A stretch of 64,000 nucleotides of DNA, from NCBI GenBank assembly GCA_965204525.1, contig OZ241994.1:248001-312000 (forward strand). Reading direction: 5' to 3'. The notes under the pieces were generated by a model. It was given only the letters and a program-made list of their open reading frames with translations, made no database searches and had not been told where the DNA came from. This document shows positions 8,768-18,036 of this stretch, piece after piece (position 1 is the stretch's first letter; every line of letters begins with the position of its first letter). A program made the translations under genes and the position numbers. Source of the DNA: Bin5 sp965204525 (GTDB lineage Bacteria; Chloroflexota; Anaerolineae; Caldilineales; Caldilineaceae).

Positions 8768-9607
8768 ATGACCGATATGACCCTTGAAACACAGTCAGAT
8801 TACCGAGGAGATTTGAAAGGAAAGAAGGAAGACTTGGACAGGGAGCAGAGTCTAAGTCTCGGTGCAGACTTTCCTCGGTCAGGAAGAGTCATCGTCCAGC
8901 CCGACAGAGCCGAACTCGCTCTTACTGCCGCCGGGATGATTGCGGCCGCCTCGCTGATCAGCATTGAGCAGAGGGGCGCCTTCAATGTTGCTCTCGCCGG
9001 TGGTTCCACGCCAGGGCCGGTATACGAGCTATTGGCTGAAGACTCCGATATCGACTGGAAGCGATGCCGCGTCTTCTGGAGTGACGAACGCTGTGTTCCT
9101 CCGGAACACGCCGACAGCAACTATCGAATGGCACGCGAGATCTTGCTTGACAGGCTGCCTGAGGCGCCAGGCTTTGTGGCGCGTATACCCGGGGAACTTC
9201 CGCCGGAACAGGCAGCAAGCGCCTACGAGGAGACCATTCGCGAAATTATTCCAGCAGACGAGCCAAGCATACCTCGTTTTGATCTGATCCTACTGGGTAT
9301 GGGAGATGATGGCCACACTGCAAGCCTTTTTCCCGGTTCAGAAGCGCTCAACGAGACTGACCGGCTTGTGGCGGCAGACTATGTCAGCAAGTTCAATGCA
9401 CATCGCCTGACCTTCACCTACCCACTTCTCAATGCCGGGCGTCACGTCCTTATTCTGGTCAGCGGCGCATCCAAGGCGGTCACATTAAAGGCGGTTCTTA
9501 CGGGCCCCTATAGGCCAAAGGCACTTCCTGTGCAAGGCGTGCAGCCAGCGACGGGGCAGTTCAGATGGCTCGTCGACGCTGACGCCGCCCAGTGTATTCG
9601 GAAGTAG
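8768..9607 (+). CDS. pgl: 6-phosphogluconolactonase (DevB type)
   Basis: The 279-residue enzyme hydrolyses 6-phosphogluconolactone made by Zwf. The sugar-isomerase-like fold is marked by NVALAGGSTPGPVYELLA, CRVFWSDERCVPPEHADSN and LILLGMGDDGHTASLFPGS. The chosen ATG has AGGA five bases upstream; another ATG 16 codons earlier is in frame but lies very close to the promoter-like site. About 35 residues at the N terminus are extra and hydrophilic compared with usual Pgl proteins. It is flanked by zwf upstream and glgP downstream, so glucose units can flow from glycogen into the pentose phosphate pathway. Confidence 0.95.
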   Translation: MTDMTLETQSDYRGDLKGKKEDLDREQSLSLGADFPRSGRVIVQPDRAELALTAAGMIAAASLISIEQRGAFNVALAGGSTPGPVYELLAEDSDIDWKRCRVFWSDERCVPPEHADSNYRMAREILLDRLPEAPGFVARIPGELPPEQAASAYEETIREIIPADEPSIPRFDLILLGMGDDGHTASLFPGSEALNETDRLVAADYVSKFNAHRLTFTYPLLNAGRHVLILVSGASKAVTLKAVLTGPYRPKALPVQGVQPATGQFRWLVDADAAQCIRK

Positions 9608-9640
9608 ACACAAGCGCCATCTCTTCAGGAGCATCTCGCG

Positions 9641-12232
9641 GTGAAAATCGTTGGCAATATCTCCGTACATCCTCCTCTTCCGCAGGCCATCAGTCGACTG
9701 CAGGAACTGGCTTACAATCTGTGGTGGACCTGGACCCCTGATGCCCAAGACCTCTACGAGTCGATAGACAAAGAGTTGTGGGAGCAGGTCAGTGAGAATC
9801 CAGTCAAATTTTTGCGAACTGTGTCGCTGCAGCGTCTGCAGGATACGTCTCGAGATCACGACTATCTGAAACATTACCACTCTGTGCTGCAGCGTTTCGA
9901 TGCCTATATGGCGGAGGACGCGGACACCTGGTTCAAGCGCAATTTTCCAGGTAGACAGAATGAGATGATCGCCTACTTCAGTGCGGAATTCGGACTGCAC
10001 GAAGCGCTGCCCATCTACAGCGGGGGCCTGGGCATCCTCAGTGGCGATCATTGTAAGGAGGCGAGTGACATGGGCTTGCCTTTTGTCGGCGTCGGTTTCC
10101 TGTACCCTCAGGGCTATTTCACCCAACAGATCAACGCCAAAGGGGGCCAGGAAGCGATTTACGAGAAAATCGACTTCTCTGAGGTGCCGGCTACCCAGGC
10201 TGTGGACCTGGAGGGCAATCCGGTTGTCGTCCATGTCGACCTCCCTGGCCGAACTGTCTACGCCAAAGTATGGAAGATTCAGGTGGGTCGGGTAGTTCTC
10301 TATCTGATGGATACGGACGTAGAGCAGAATGCCCATCAGGACCGAGAACTTAGCGCAAGGCTTTACGGCGGCGACCGTGAAATGCGAATTAGCCAGGAAT
10401 ACGTATTGGGCATTGCAGGCGTGCGTACTTTGAGAGCCCTCGGTTACGAACCGACAGTCTGGCATATGAACGAAGGTCACAGCGCGTTCCTCAGCCTGGA
10501 ACGCATACGGGAATTGGTGCAGGGCGGCATGGAGTTCGACGCTGCGGCCGAAGTCGTGCGCGCCGGCAACATATTCACAACCCATACGCCCGTGGCCGCC
10601 GGCCATGACGCCTTTCCTCTGGAACTGGTCGACAAGTTCTTCTGGCAATACTGGGGGCAAATGGGCATCGACCGGGAACGCTTCCTGGCGCTGGCCCGAC
10701 ATGAGCATGGGTGGGGCGCGGAGTTCAGTATGACTGTACTGGCCTTTCGCTTAAGCGCCTATCACAACGGAGTGAGCGCGCTGCACGGGCAAGTTTCCAG
10801 GCGGATGTGGGGGCATCTTTGGCCGGGAACGCCTGAAGAGCAGGTCCCAATCAGCCACATTACCAACGGCGTACACACGGAATCATGGCTGGCCCCGGAG
10901 AAGCGAGCACTGTATGAGCGCTATTTCAGTTCGGACTGGCTTGAGGAGGTCGACTGCCCTGACGCCTGGCGAAAGATTGAACTGGTTCCGGACGAGGAGA
11001 TTCGGTCGGCCCACCAGGAATGCAAAGAGAAGCTGGTTAGCTTTCTGCGCACGCGCCTTAAGAGTCAGCAGTTGCGCCATGGGGAGGGTCACTGGAAGCT
11101 TTCCAGGATTGACAACGTGTTCGACCCGAAGGCGCTGACGTTGGGATTCGCGCGCCGCTTTGCAACCTATAAGCGCGCAACGCTCATCTTCCATGATAAA
11201 GAGCGGCTCAGGCGGCTTCTGAACGACCCTCATCGCCCGGTTCAGATCGTCTTCGCCGGCAAAGCTCACCCGGCCGATGACTATGGCAAGGCATTGATCG
11301 AACGCATCTACCGGCTGAGCCAGGAGAAGGGTTTCTTCGGCAAGATCGCTATCGTCGAGAACTATGACATTAATGTCGCCCGCCATCTGGTTAGCGGCGT
11401 CGACGTGTGGTTAAATACGCCTCGCCGTCCGCTCGAAGCCAGCGGCACGAGCGGCCAAAAGGCGAGCATCAATGGGGCGCCTAACTTCAGCATTCTCGAC
11501 GGGTGGTGGCGGGAAGGCTACAACGTCGAGAATGGCTGGGCGATCGGCGAAGAGCGCGAGTACAAAGATGAAGAGACACAGGACGAGGCCGATGCCCTGA
11601 GCCTCTACTCCATTTTGGAGGAGGAGATCGTTCCTGAGTACTATGATCATCCGGCTGCCTGGACAGGACGCATGCGGAGGGCGATAACGTCCTGCGGGCC
11701 GCAGTTCAGCATGCGCCGTATGCTGACGGAGTACACCCGATCACTCTATGTTCCGGCAATGGACAGCAGCCGTACATACCGCGTTAACTTCGGGGAGTCG
11801 GCGCGCCGGCTGTCGTACTGGAAGCAACACATACGGAACGAGTGGCAGACCGTTTTCGTGGCCGTACCGGAGCATCCCCCCGCGCAGGCAAAGACAGGTG
11901 ACCCCATAGAGATTGAGGCCCAGGTCTGGCCGGGAAGGCTGTCGGCAAGTGACATCGCCGTCGAGCTGGTTACATTCGTCGCTGAGGATGGAGATGAGAC
12001 CATGAAGCCGACCGCTGACCAACAGAAACCGGTCGCTTTGCAGTCCCTTACAATGCAAGCGGTCCTGTCCACTCCCCAAGAGCCCGGTCACGATCCGCAT
12101 GACAACAGTATCCGATATCGAGGAATTTTCGTTCTGGAAGAAACTGGAAAGTATAGTTTCGGTGTACGAGCGCGACCCCATCACCCAGACCTCATTCATC
12201 CACTCGAATTGGGGCTGAGTTCCTGGGCCTAG
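9641..12232 (+). CDS. glgP: Alpha-glucan (glycogen/maltodextrin) phosphorylase
   Basis: The 863-residue enzyme releases glucose 1-phosphate from alpha-1,4-glucans. The N-terminal domain (IPLP-type PPLPQAISRLQELAYNLWW) is that of the short GlgP/AgpS-like branch that lacks the mammalian regulatory extension. SGGLGILSGDHCKEASDMGL marks the active-site region, and the pyridoxal-phosphate lysine is in EASGTSGQKASINGAPNFS, near residue 607. The start is GTG with CAGGAG upstream. The last 100 residues form a beta-rich C-terminal extension typical of this branch. It follows pgl after 33 bases. Confidence 0.95.
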   Translation: MKIVGNISVHPPLPQAISRLQELAYNLWWTWTPDAQDLYESIDKELWEQVSENPVKFLRTVSLQRLQDTSRDHDYLKHYHSVLQRFDAYMAEDADTWFKRNFPGRQNEMIAYFSAEFGLHEALPIYSGGLGILSGDHCKEASDMGLPFVGVGFLYPQGYFTQQINAKGGQEAIYEKIDFSEVPATQAVDLEGNPVVVHVDLPGRTVYAKVWKIQVGRVVLYLMDTDVEQNAHQDRELSARLYGGDREMRISQEYVLGIAGVRTLRALGYEPTVWHMNEGHSAFLSLERIRELVQGGMEFDAAAEVVRAGNIFTTHTPVAAGHDAFPLELVDKFFWQYWGQMGIDRERFLALARHEHGWGAEFSMTVLAFRLSAYHNGVSALHGQVSRRMWGHLWPGTPEEQVPISHITNGVHTESWLAPEKRALYERYFSSDWLEEVDCPDAWRKIELVPDEEIRSAHQECKEKLVSFLRTRLKSQQLRHGEGHWKLSRIDNVFDPKALTLGFARRFATYKRATLIFHDKERLRRLLNDPHRPVQIVFAGKAHPADDYGKALIERIYRLSQEKGFFGKIAIVENYDINVARHLVSGVDVWLNTPRRPLEASGTSGQKASINGAPNFSILDGWWREGYNVENGWAIGEEREYKDEETQDEADALSLYSILEEEIVPEYYDHPAAWTGRMRRAITSCGPQFSMRRMLTEYTRSLYVPAMDSSRTYRVNFGESARRLSYWKQHIRNEWQTVFVAVPEHPPAQAKTGDPIEIEAQVWPGRLSASDIAVELVTFVAEDGDETMKPTADQQKPVALQSLTMQAVLSTPQEPGHDPHDNSIRYRGIFVLEETGKYSFGVRARPHHPDLIHPLELGLSSWA

Positions 12233-12305
12233 CCGGCAGCTGGAGACCGGCAATGGACCGCACTACTAAGTGTTCGGAGGAGACACACAGAGTAAGGAGG
12301 CTCAG

Positions 12306-13214
12306 ATGCGAATCATGATTGCCGGAGGTACAGGTCTGATTGGATCGGCCCTGGCGAATTCCCTGGCCGGTAGCAGTGGTGACGTTACAGTTTTGACAAG
12401 GTCGCCAGAACGCCATCAGTCCTTTGCGTCCGCAGGCGTGCAACTTCAAGAGTGGGACGGAGAAACGGCGGATGGCTGGGGCCATCTCGTTTCCCAAGTC
12501 GATGCAATCGTTAATCTTACTGGCGCAGGGATTGCTGACGGACGCTGGACCTCTTCTCGTAAAGAACAGATAAGAGAAAGTCGTCTCAGAGCCGGACAGG
12601 CTCTGGTGACCGCAATTCGTGATGCTGACACGGTCCCGAGTGTGTTGATACAGTCGTCTGCCGTAGGGTACTACGGACCAGCCGGTGATCGAACTGTGGA
12701 CGAGCAGGCTTCGCCCGGGACGGATTTCCTGGCGCGAGTCTGTGTCGATTGGGAATCTTCGACCGAGGCGGTTGAGTCAATGGGTGTACGGCGTGTCGTC
12801 ATTCGAACAGGTGTCGTGCTGAGCGCAAATGGCGGCGCCCTGCCCAGGATGACGCTGCCCTTCCGGCTGTTTGCCGGTGGACCCCTGGGTAACGGCAAAC
12901 AGTACTTTCCCTGGATCCACATCGCCGACGAGGTGGCCGCCATCCGTTTTCTTCTGGAAAACGAACGGGCATCCGGCCCTTATAACCTCGCGGCTCCCAA
13001 CCCACCGAGTAACAGAGAATTCGTGCGCGACCTGGGGCGGGTGATGGGAAGGCCTTCCCTGATGCCGACACCTTCATTTGCACTGCAATTGCTCTTCGGC
13101 GAGATGTCAACAGTTCTGTTGGACGGGCAGCGGGCTGTTCCATCCCGACTGCAGGAGGCTGGCTACGAGTTCATTTTCCCTGAACCCGTTGCCGCGTTGC
13201 GCGATTTATTGTAA
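12306..13214 (+). CDS. TIGR01777-family epimerase-like NAD(P) protein
   Basis: The 302-residue protein is an extended short-chain dehydrogenase of the YfcH/SulA-like TIGR01777 family. It has MRIMIAGGTGLIGSALA as dinucleotide-binding motif, the family signature VNLTGAGIADGRWTSSRK and SSAVGYYGPAGD with the active-site tyrosine. The biochemical substrate of this family is not established. GTAAGGAGG directly upstream fixes the ATG start. It sits 73 bases after glgP and 58 before menA, so it may belong to either transcription unit. Confidence 0.9.
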   Translation: MRIMIAGGTGLIGSALANSLAGSSGDVTVLTRSPERHQSFASAGVQLQEWDGETADGWGHLVSQVDAIVNLTGAGIADGRWTSSRKEQIRESRLRAGQALVTAIRDADTVPSVLIQSSAVGYYGPAGDRTVDEQASPGTDFLARVCVDWESSTEAVESMGVRRVVIRTGVVLSANGGALPRMTLPFRLFAGGPLGNGKQYFPWIHIADEVAAIRFLLENERASGPYNLAAPNPPSNREFVRDLGRVMGRPSLMPTPSFALQLLFGEMSTVLLDGQRAVPSRLQEAGYEFIFPEPVAALRDLL

Positions 13215-13272
13215 AATGCGGCGTGCACAAGGGCGTCGAAATTTGAGTCAGGATGCCTGGGCGAACATTAAC

Positions 13273-14229
13273 ATGAGCAACCTTCAGCCGGGTCCGTCAG
13301 CTGCCGAAGACACCACCAACTACCATAAGAGTTCTCGCAGTCCTGAGGCTACACTTCACAAATGGCAGATCTGGCTGCTGGCTTCCCGACCCAAGACGCT
13401 GCCGGCTGCGATCGCCCCGGTGCTGGTCGGGAGCTCCCTCGCCTGGAATGACGGGCAGTTCTCCCTTGCGCCTTCGTTGGCCGCCGCGGTCGGCGCCCTC
13501 CTGCTGCAGATTCTTTCTAATTTCGCCAACGACTACTTTGATTTTGCCAAAGGTGTAGATACGCGGGAGCGCGTGGGCCCCACCCGAGTCATGGCGGCCG
13601 GCCTGCTCTCTGCCCGGGCGCTGCGCTTAGGCATGGCTGCAGTGATCGTTCTGGCGGTTTTGGACGGTATCTACCTAGTCATAGTTGGAGGCTGGCCCAT
13701 ACTGGCTGTAGGTGTGGCGTCCATTTTGGCCGCCCTGCTATACACGGGAGGCCCACTCCCCTTCGGCTCTCGCGGGCTGGGAGATCTGTTTGTCTTCATC
13801 TTTTTCGGGCTTACTGCCGTCTGTGGAACTTACTATGTGCAGGCCGGAACGCTTTCCCCGGTAATCCTCGTTGCCGCCGCGCCAGTCGGCTTTCTGACCA
13901 CCGCCATCCTCGTCGTAAACAACCTGCGCGACATCGAGACCGATGCCAAGGCCGGAAAGCGTACGCTCGCGGTACTCATTGGCCCCAAGAATACGCGGCG
14001 CCAGTATCTTGCCTTGCTCATCCTGGCCTACTCTGCCACGCTCCTCCTCTGGCAGGGATACGATCTGGGCCCTGCAGTTCTGTTGCCTCTCCTCAGCTTG
14101 CCGCTTGCCGTCCGGCGGGCCTCTTCCGTCTATTCTGCCAAGGGGAAGGAGTTCAATTCCGTTTTGGCGGCGACCGCGCAACTGTCTCTGCAGTTCAGCC
14201 TGCTGCTTTCGATTGGAATACTCCTCTGA
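13273..14229 (+). CDS. menA: 1,4-dihydroxy-2-naphthoate polyprenyltransferase (MenA, UbiA family)
   Basis: The 318-residue integral membrane enzyme attaches the isoprenoid tail to dihydroxynaphthoate in menaquinone synthesis. It shows LASRPKTLPAAIAPVLVGS at the first helix, the aspartate-rich motif NFANDYFDFAKGVDTRERVG and the second motif NNLRDIETDAKAGKRTLAV. About eight to nine hydrophobic segments follow the hydrophilic N terminus. ATG at 13273 is preferred; an ATG at 13216 is in frame and would add 19 residues. The next gene starts three bases after its stop, so the two are surely cotranscribed. Confidence 0.93.
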   Translation: MSNLQPGPSAAEDTTNYHKSSRSPEATLHKWQIWLLASRPKTLPAAIAPVLVGSSLAWNDGQFSLAPSLAAAVGALLLQILSNFANDYFDFAKGVDTRERVGPTRVMAAGLLSARALRLGMAAVIVLAVLDGIYLVIVGGWPILAVGVASILAALLYTGGPLPFGSRGLGDLFVFIFFGLTAVCGTYYVQAGTLSPVILVAAAPVGFLTTAILVVNNLRDIETDAKAGKRTLAVLIGPKNTRRQYLALLILAYSATLLLWQGYDLGPAVLLPLLSLPLAVRRASSVYSAKGKEFNSVLAATAQLSLQFSLLLSIGILL

Positions 14230-14231
14230 AG

Positions 14232-15812
14232 ATGCCGGACTTCGACGTCATCTTCGTAGGAACCGGCCACAATTCGCTTGTCTGCGCTGGATACTTGGCG
14301 CAGGCAGGCTACCGGGTCGGGATGTTTGAGCGCCGTCCCATTGTCGGAGGCGCGGTCGCCACGCAAGAGATCATCCCCGGGTATCAATTTGATCTGGGAG
14401 GCAGCGCACACATCCTGATAAACCACACTCCGATAGTTCAAGATCTGTCCCTGGAACGGTTCGGCCTCGACTATATTGACCTGGATCCCCTCTTTTTTGC
14501 CCCCTTTCCTGATGGAAAACGGTTATTTGTCTGGAAGGACGTCGATCGTACCTGCGACAGCATTGCCGGCGTCTCCTTAGAAGACGCCGATAACTACCAT
14601 CGCTTCATCAACGATTGGATGCCTGTGGCCGAGGCCATGGTGGAGTCATTTCTGCTCTCCCCAACGCCCCTCAATGTTGCCAAAACGCTGGTATTCCAAA
14701 GCAAAGTGCACACGGACCTTCGGCGCCGTCTGCCGGCAATTCTCGGCAGTTACGGTCGACTACTCCGCCGATCCTTCGTCTCGCCCCACGTTCAAGCCGT
14801 CATCGGCTGGATGGCGGCGCAGTCCGGCCCGCCGCCGTATGAGCGGGTCAGCGCCCCCTTCGCCCTCTGGCACCCTATGTATCACCATTCCGGCGTCAAG
14901 AGGCCGAGGGGCGGTTCGGGGATGCTGACGCAGGCGCTAGCGCGCATGATTACGTCGCATGGCGGTACGATTGCCACCGACGCGTCAGTCGACAAGATAT
15001 TCGTGGAAAATGGAAGAGCCACTGGAGTTCGGACGGAGAGCGGGGAGACCTGCACTGCCGGCCGCGCCGTCGTTTCAGGCGCCCATATCCACACGACGCT
15101 CAAAATTCTGGGTGACCAGGTTCCTTCGTCGCGTGTGGCGTCGGCGAAGAGATCGAGGGTTGGAAACGGGTTCGGCATGATGGTGCGGTTTGCGATGAGT
15201 GCGTTGCCAGACTATGGCGGCACCGAAGGATTGAACGGCGAGACTCCCCGTCCGGAACACAGGGCCCTCCAGTTTATCTGTCCGGACCTGGACTATCTGG
15301 AACGCGCCTACCGAGACTATCTTTCCGGTCGTCCATCCGCGGACCCGGCGCTCATCGCCATGACATTTTCCGCCGTCGACCCGTCACTCGCTCCGCCAGG
15401 TAAATACGTTCTCTTCCTGTGGGGACAATATTTCCCGTATGAACTGGCCACAGGCGAGAGCTGGGATGACATCGGCGACAGGGTGGCGGATCGGATGCTG
15501 GCCAAACTGGCGGACTACGCCCCCAACGTGGCTTCCTCTGTCGTCGGCAGGCTCGTGCAGACGCCGCTATGGCTGGAAAGGGAGTTGGGACTGCTGCGGG
15601 GGAACGTCATGCATCTCGAAATGTCTGTCAACCAGATGTTTACGTTGCGACCTTCCCTGCGCATGAGCGACTATCGAGGACCGGCAAAAGGCCTCTATCT
15701 GACGGGAGCCAGTATGCATCCGGGTGGGGGCATCATGGGCGCAGCCGGCAGAAACGCAGCCACAGTTCTCCTCCATGACCTGAGCCGCAAGCCTCGCATT
15801 TTCGGCCGGTAG
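14232..15812 (+). CDS. Phytoene desaturase-like FAD-dependent oxidoreductase
   Basis: The 526-residue flavoprotein starts with the FAD-binding fold VIFVGTGHNSLVCAGYLAQA, followed by the glutamate-bearing strand VGMFERRPIVGGAVATQE. Near the C terminus SMHPGGGIMGAAGRNAA is the conserved FAD-contact motif of the carotenoid isomerase/desaturase/PYROXD2 group. This branch is broad (phytoene desaturases, retinol saturases, uncharacterised relatives), and no crtB-like gene is nearby to support carotenoid synthesis. Coupling to menA (two bases between stop and start) hints at an isoprenoid or quinone-related substrate, which is inference only. Confidence 0.82.
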   Translation: MPDFDVIFVGTGHNSLVCAGYLAQAGYRVGMFERRPIVGGAVATQEIIPGYQFDLGGSAHILINHTPIVQDLSLERFGLDYIDLDPLFFAPFPDGKRLFVWKDVDRTCDSIAGVSLEDADNYHRFINDWMPVAEAMVESFLLSPTPLNVAKTLVFQSKVHTDLRRRLPAILGSYGRLLRRSFVSPHVQAVIGWMAAQSGPPPYERVSAPFALWHPMYHHSGVKRPRGGSGMLTQALARMITSHGGTIATDASVDKIFVENGRATGVRTESGETCTAGRAVVSGAHIHTTLKILGDQVPSSRVASAKRSRVGNGFGMMVRFAMSALPDYGGTEGLNGETPRPEHRALQFICPDLDYLERAYRDYLSGRPSADPALIAMTFSAVDPSLAPPGKYVLFLWGQYFPYELATGESWDDIGDRVADRMLAKLADYAPNVASSVVGRLVQTPLWLERELGLLRGNVMHLEMSVNQMFTLRPSLRMSDYRGPAKGLYLTGASMHPGGGIMGAAGRNAATVLLHDLSRKPRIFGR

Positions 15813-15903
15813 TTGTCCGGTATTTCTCTCCTGCTTCACTTCGGTCAGATTCGCCCATGTCCAATTCATTGTGATCGTGCGATCGAGGTGATAGAATTTG
15901 CGC

Positions 15904-16332
15904 ATGGACTCCCTTCAGACATCCGAATCGGAACGCACGACGATCTATCGTAACCGCAGCAGCGGCGAGGATGCCGTTGGATATGTGTGCGGCGAAGAGA
16001 TCTTCCGCCTACGCTGGGGAACGGGCGTCAGCATAGGGCGATATGAACGCGATAATGACGGTTGGCGAATTTTTCGCACGACGCGATTCGATGAAAAGGA
16101 GTTGGGTCGAATCACGATCGATGGCGTCATCCACAGTCATGGCCTTTTCGAAGGAGGGAGCCTGGGCTGGCTTGAATCGGATGGTACGGTTATCAGGGGT
16201 GGATTCATTTTTGCGGAAGAGGAAGTTGGTCGCGTTGACGGTCCACAGTCGCTGACGGCTGCTGCCGCTTTGCTTCTGATATTCATGCCCGATGAAGATG
16301 AAGTGAGTAGAGAGATGGAGAGGCGTGTTTGA
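15904..16332 (+). CDS. Small beta-repeat protein, function unknown
   Basis: This 142-residue protein is not recognised. Its middle consists of repeating short units with glycine turns and alternating hydrophobic residues (VGYVCGEEIFRL, SIGRYERDNDG, LGRITIDGVIHS, LGWLESDGTVI, VGRVDG), a pattern expected of a small beta-flower or propeller-like fold. There is no signal peptide, but a short hydrophobic run (AAAALLLIFM) lies near the C terminus. A TTG two codons upstream is an alternative start. It stands alone, 91 bases after the flavoenzyme gene. Confidence 0.55.
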   Translation: MDSLQTSESERTTIYRNRSSGEDAVGYVCGEEIFRLRWGTGVSIGRYERDNDGWRIFRTTRFDEKELGRITIDGVIHSHGLFEGGSLGWLESDGTVIRGGFIFAEEEVGRVDGPQSLTAAAALLLIFMPDEDEVSREMERRV

Positions 16333-16382
16333 TTTTTTGATTTGGTTTTGTTTTATAGATGTTTTTATTGGCTACACGAAAA

Positions 16383-17267
16383 ATGCACTTGAACACCATC
16401 CAAACTGAACGCCTGACTTTCAGAATCCGCACATCCGGAAGTACAGACGGCGTCCCTCTCCTCCTGCTCCACGGCTCACATGCAACCAGCCGCTGGTGGG
16501 AACCATTTTTCGCCATCCTCCCGGATTCCATTCGGGCGATTGCGCCAGATCTCAGAGGCTGCGGCCAGAGTACCCACTCACAGAGCGGATATGAGGTCGA
16601 GGAGCAGGCTGAAGATATCGCCGAACTGATCCAGGCCCTCTCGCTGTCGGATTTCGACCTTGTAGGACACGGCAGCGGGGGAGCCATCGCCATCGAATAC
16701 GCCCTGCGCCACGACCAGCAGTTGCACAGCCTGATTCTTGTTGACAGCGTGCCGATTGAGGGGGCTTTCACGCCGCTGCAGGGACTGCAGCTACTTTCCC
16801 AAATGCGCGACGACCGCCCTCTCCTGAGTCAGGCCCTGTCTGCTCTCCTTCCCGCCGCGCCCCCTCCTACCATGACTGAACAGGAATTCGATACCTTTTT
16901 CGAGATGTTGGTAGACGACGCCGCCGCGATGGCGCCCGCAGCCTTTACGGCAGTGGCCGAGGCGCTGGGGCGCTGGAATCGTCAGGAGGATGCGCACAGG
17001 TTGACTCTGCCCACGCTCCTGATTCTCGGAACGGAAGACATAGTCGTCGAAAGAGATGCCGCCACTCGTTCCCTTCTCGCCATTCCCGGAGCGGCCAACC
17101 TCGAGATCCTGAGAGGAATTGGCCACAGTCCCATGATTGAGTCACCCGTCGTCCTGGCCGAAAGAATAATCGAGTTCATCACCGAGGACTTCGAGAGCTT
17201 CGAGGAGGCGCGGGACTACGCACAAGAGGGCGCAACAGCCGCCGACGAATCGAAAGGGATCGAGTGA
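16383..17267 (+). CDS. Alpha/beta hydrolase with altered nucleophile elbow
   Basis: The 294-residue protein has the alpha/beta hydrolase layout: oxyanion-hole region LLLHGSHATSRWW, a cap-like middle region, the acid residue region TLLILGTEDIVVERD and the catalytic histidine in IGHSPMIES. The nucleophile elbow, normally GHSxGG, reads VGHGSGGAIA, so a glycine (residue 97) stands where the nucleophilic serine belongs and a serine follows it. Catalysis may be altered or lost. ATG at 16359 is an alternative start, but a TTGATT/TTATAG promoter-like pair ends at 16358, favouring the later ATG. The very AT-rich leader is unlike its neighbours. Confidence 0.82.
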   Translation: MHLNTIQTERLTFRIRTSGSTDGVPLLLLHGSHATSRWWEPFFAILPDSIRAIAPDLRGCGQSTHSQSGYEVEEQAEDIAELIQALSLSDFDLVGHGSGGAIAIEYALRHDQQLHSLILVDSVPIEGAFTPLQGLQLLSQMRDDRPLLSQALSALLPAAPPPTMTEQEFDTFFEMLVDDAAAMAPAAFTAVAEALGRWNRQEDAHRLTLPTLLILGTEDIVVERDAATRSLLAIPGAANLEILRGIGHSPMIESPVVLAERIIEFITEDFESFEEARDYAQEGATAADESKGIE

Positions 17268-17323
17268 GACCGGCCTACCGTGGACGACCAACTCAAAAAT
17301 GGGACCAATGACAGGGCCGACCA

Positions 17324-17959
17324 ATGAGCACTGAGAATCAGCAAGACCTCCGAGCCCACTGGGATGAGCGCTACCGCAGTGGACAGACGCCTTGGGATAC
17401 CGGCATCACTCCGCCGGAGGTTCAAGCCTTCTGGGAAGAGCGGCATCCGCCCGCCGCGGGCGCTCTTGCCCTTGATATCGGCTGTGGCACAGGGTTGAAT
17501 ACGCTCTTTCTGGCGAAACAAGGACTATGCGCAATCGGGTTCGATCTCTCCGGGCAGGCGCTGCGCTTGGCACAGCAAAGGCTGAAAGCCAGCGGCCGCC
17601 AAGATCGACCCGGTCCGGGGGGCGAGGCGATATTCGTGCAGGCGGACGTCAGCAGGCTGCCGGTAGACCGGCTGGGAGCGGCGTACGCCCTGGACATTGG
17701 CTGTCTTCACAGCCTTCCCGACCACCTTCGCCCCGCGTACGCCGAAGGAGTCCACCGCGGATTGAAAAGTGGAGGCTACTTTCACCTTTACGTGTTTGAC
17801 AGGAGTGACTCAGACGGTCCCGGCGCCAGAGGAATGTACCAGGGCGAGGTGTCCGCTCTTTTCGACAGCAAACTGGAAATTGTATCGGAAGAAGTGGGAG
17901 TTCCGTCTAACGCGGTCTTGAGACCTTCGCGCTGGTTTCTTCTACGAAAAAATTCATGA
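17324..17959 (+). CDS. Class I SAM-dependent methyltransferase
   Basis: The 211-residue cytosolic protein begins with HWDERYRSGQTPWDTGITPP, a pattern shared by small TehB/thiopurine-type methyltransferases. The SAM-binding motif is ALDIGCGTGLNTLFLAKQG, followed by the acidic residue in IGFDLSGQALRLA and VQADVSRLP. The core is complete, but nothing identifies the acceptor; detoxification-type methyl transfer to small molecules is common in relatives. It starts 56 bases after the hydrolase gene and ends in a convergent junction with the LCP gene. Confidence 0.87.
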   Translation: MSTENQQDLRAHWDERYRSGQTPWDTGITPPEVQAFWEERHPPAAGALALDIGCGTGLNTLFLAKQGLCAIGFDLSGQALRLAQQRLKASGRQDRPGPGGEAIFVQADVSRLPVDRLGAAYALDIGCLHSLPDHLRPAYAEGVHRGLKSGGYFHLYVFDRSDSDGPGARGMYQGEVSALFDSKLEIVSEEVGVPSNAVLRPSRWFLLRKNS

Positions 17960-18036
17960 ATTCCAGTCCGGGCGGGCTAACCGGGCAAGACCTGAGCAGT
18001 GTGGAGCGCGCCGCCTTCCTCTCCTTCACCTGCTGA

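Noticed and set aside
9485..10708. 407-codon open frame on the minus strand opposite pgl and glgP
   Set aside because: It lies fully opposite two well-identified genes, has no recognisable motif and reads as a product of GC-rich codon bias.
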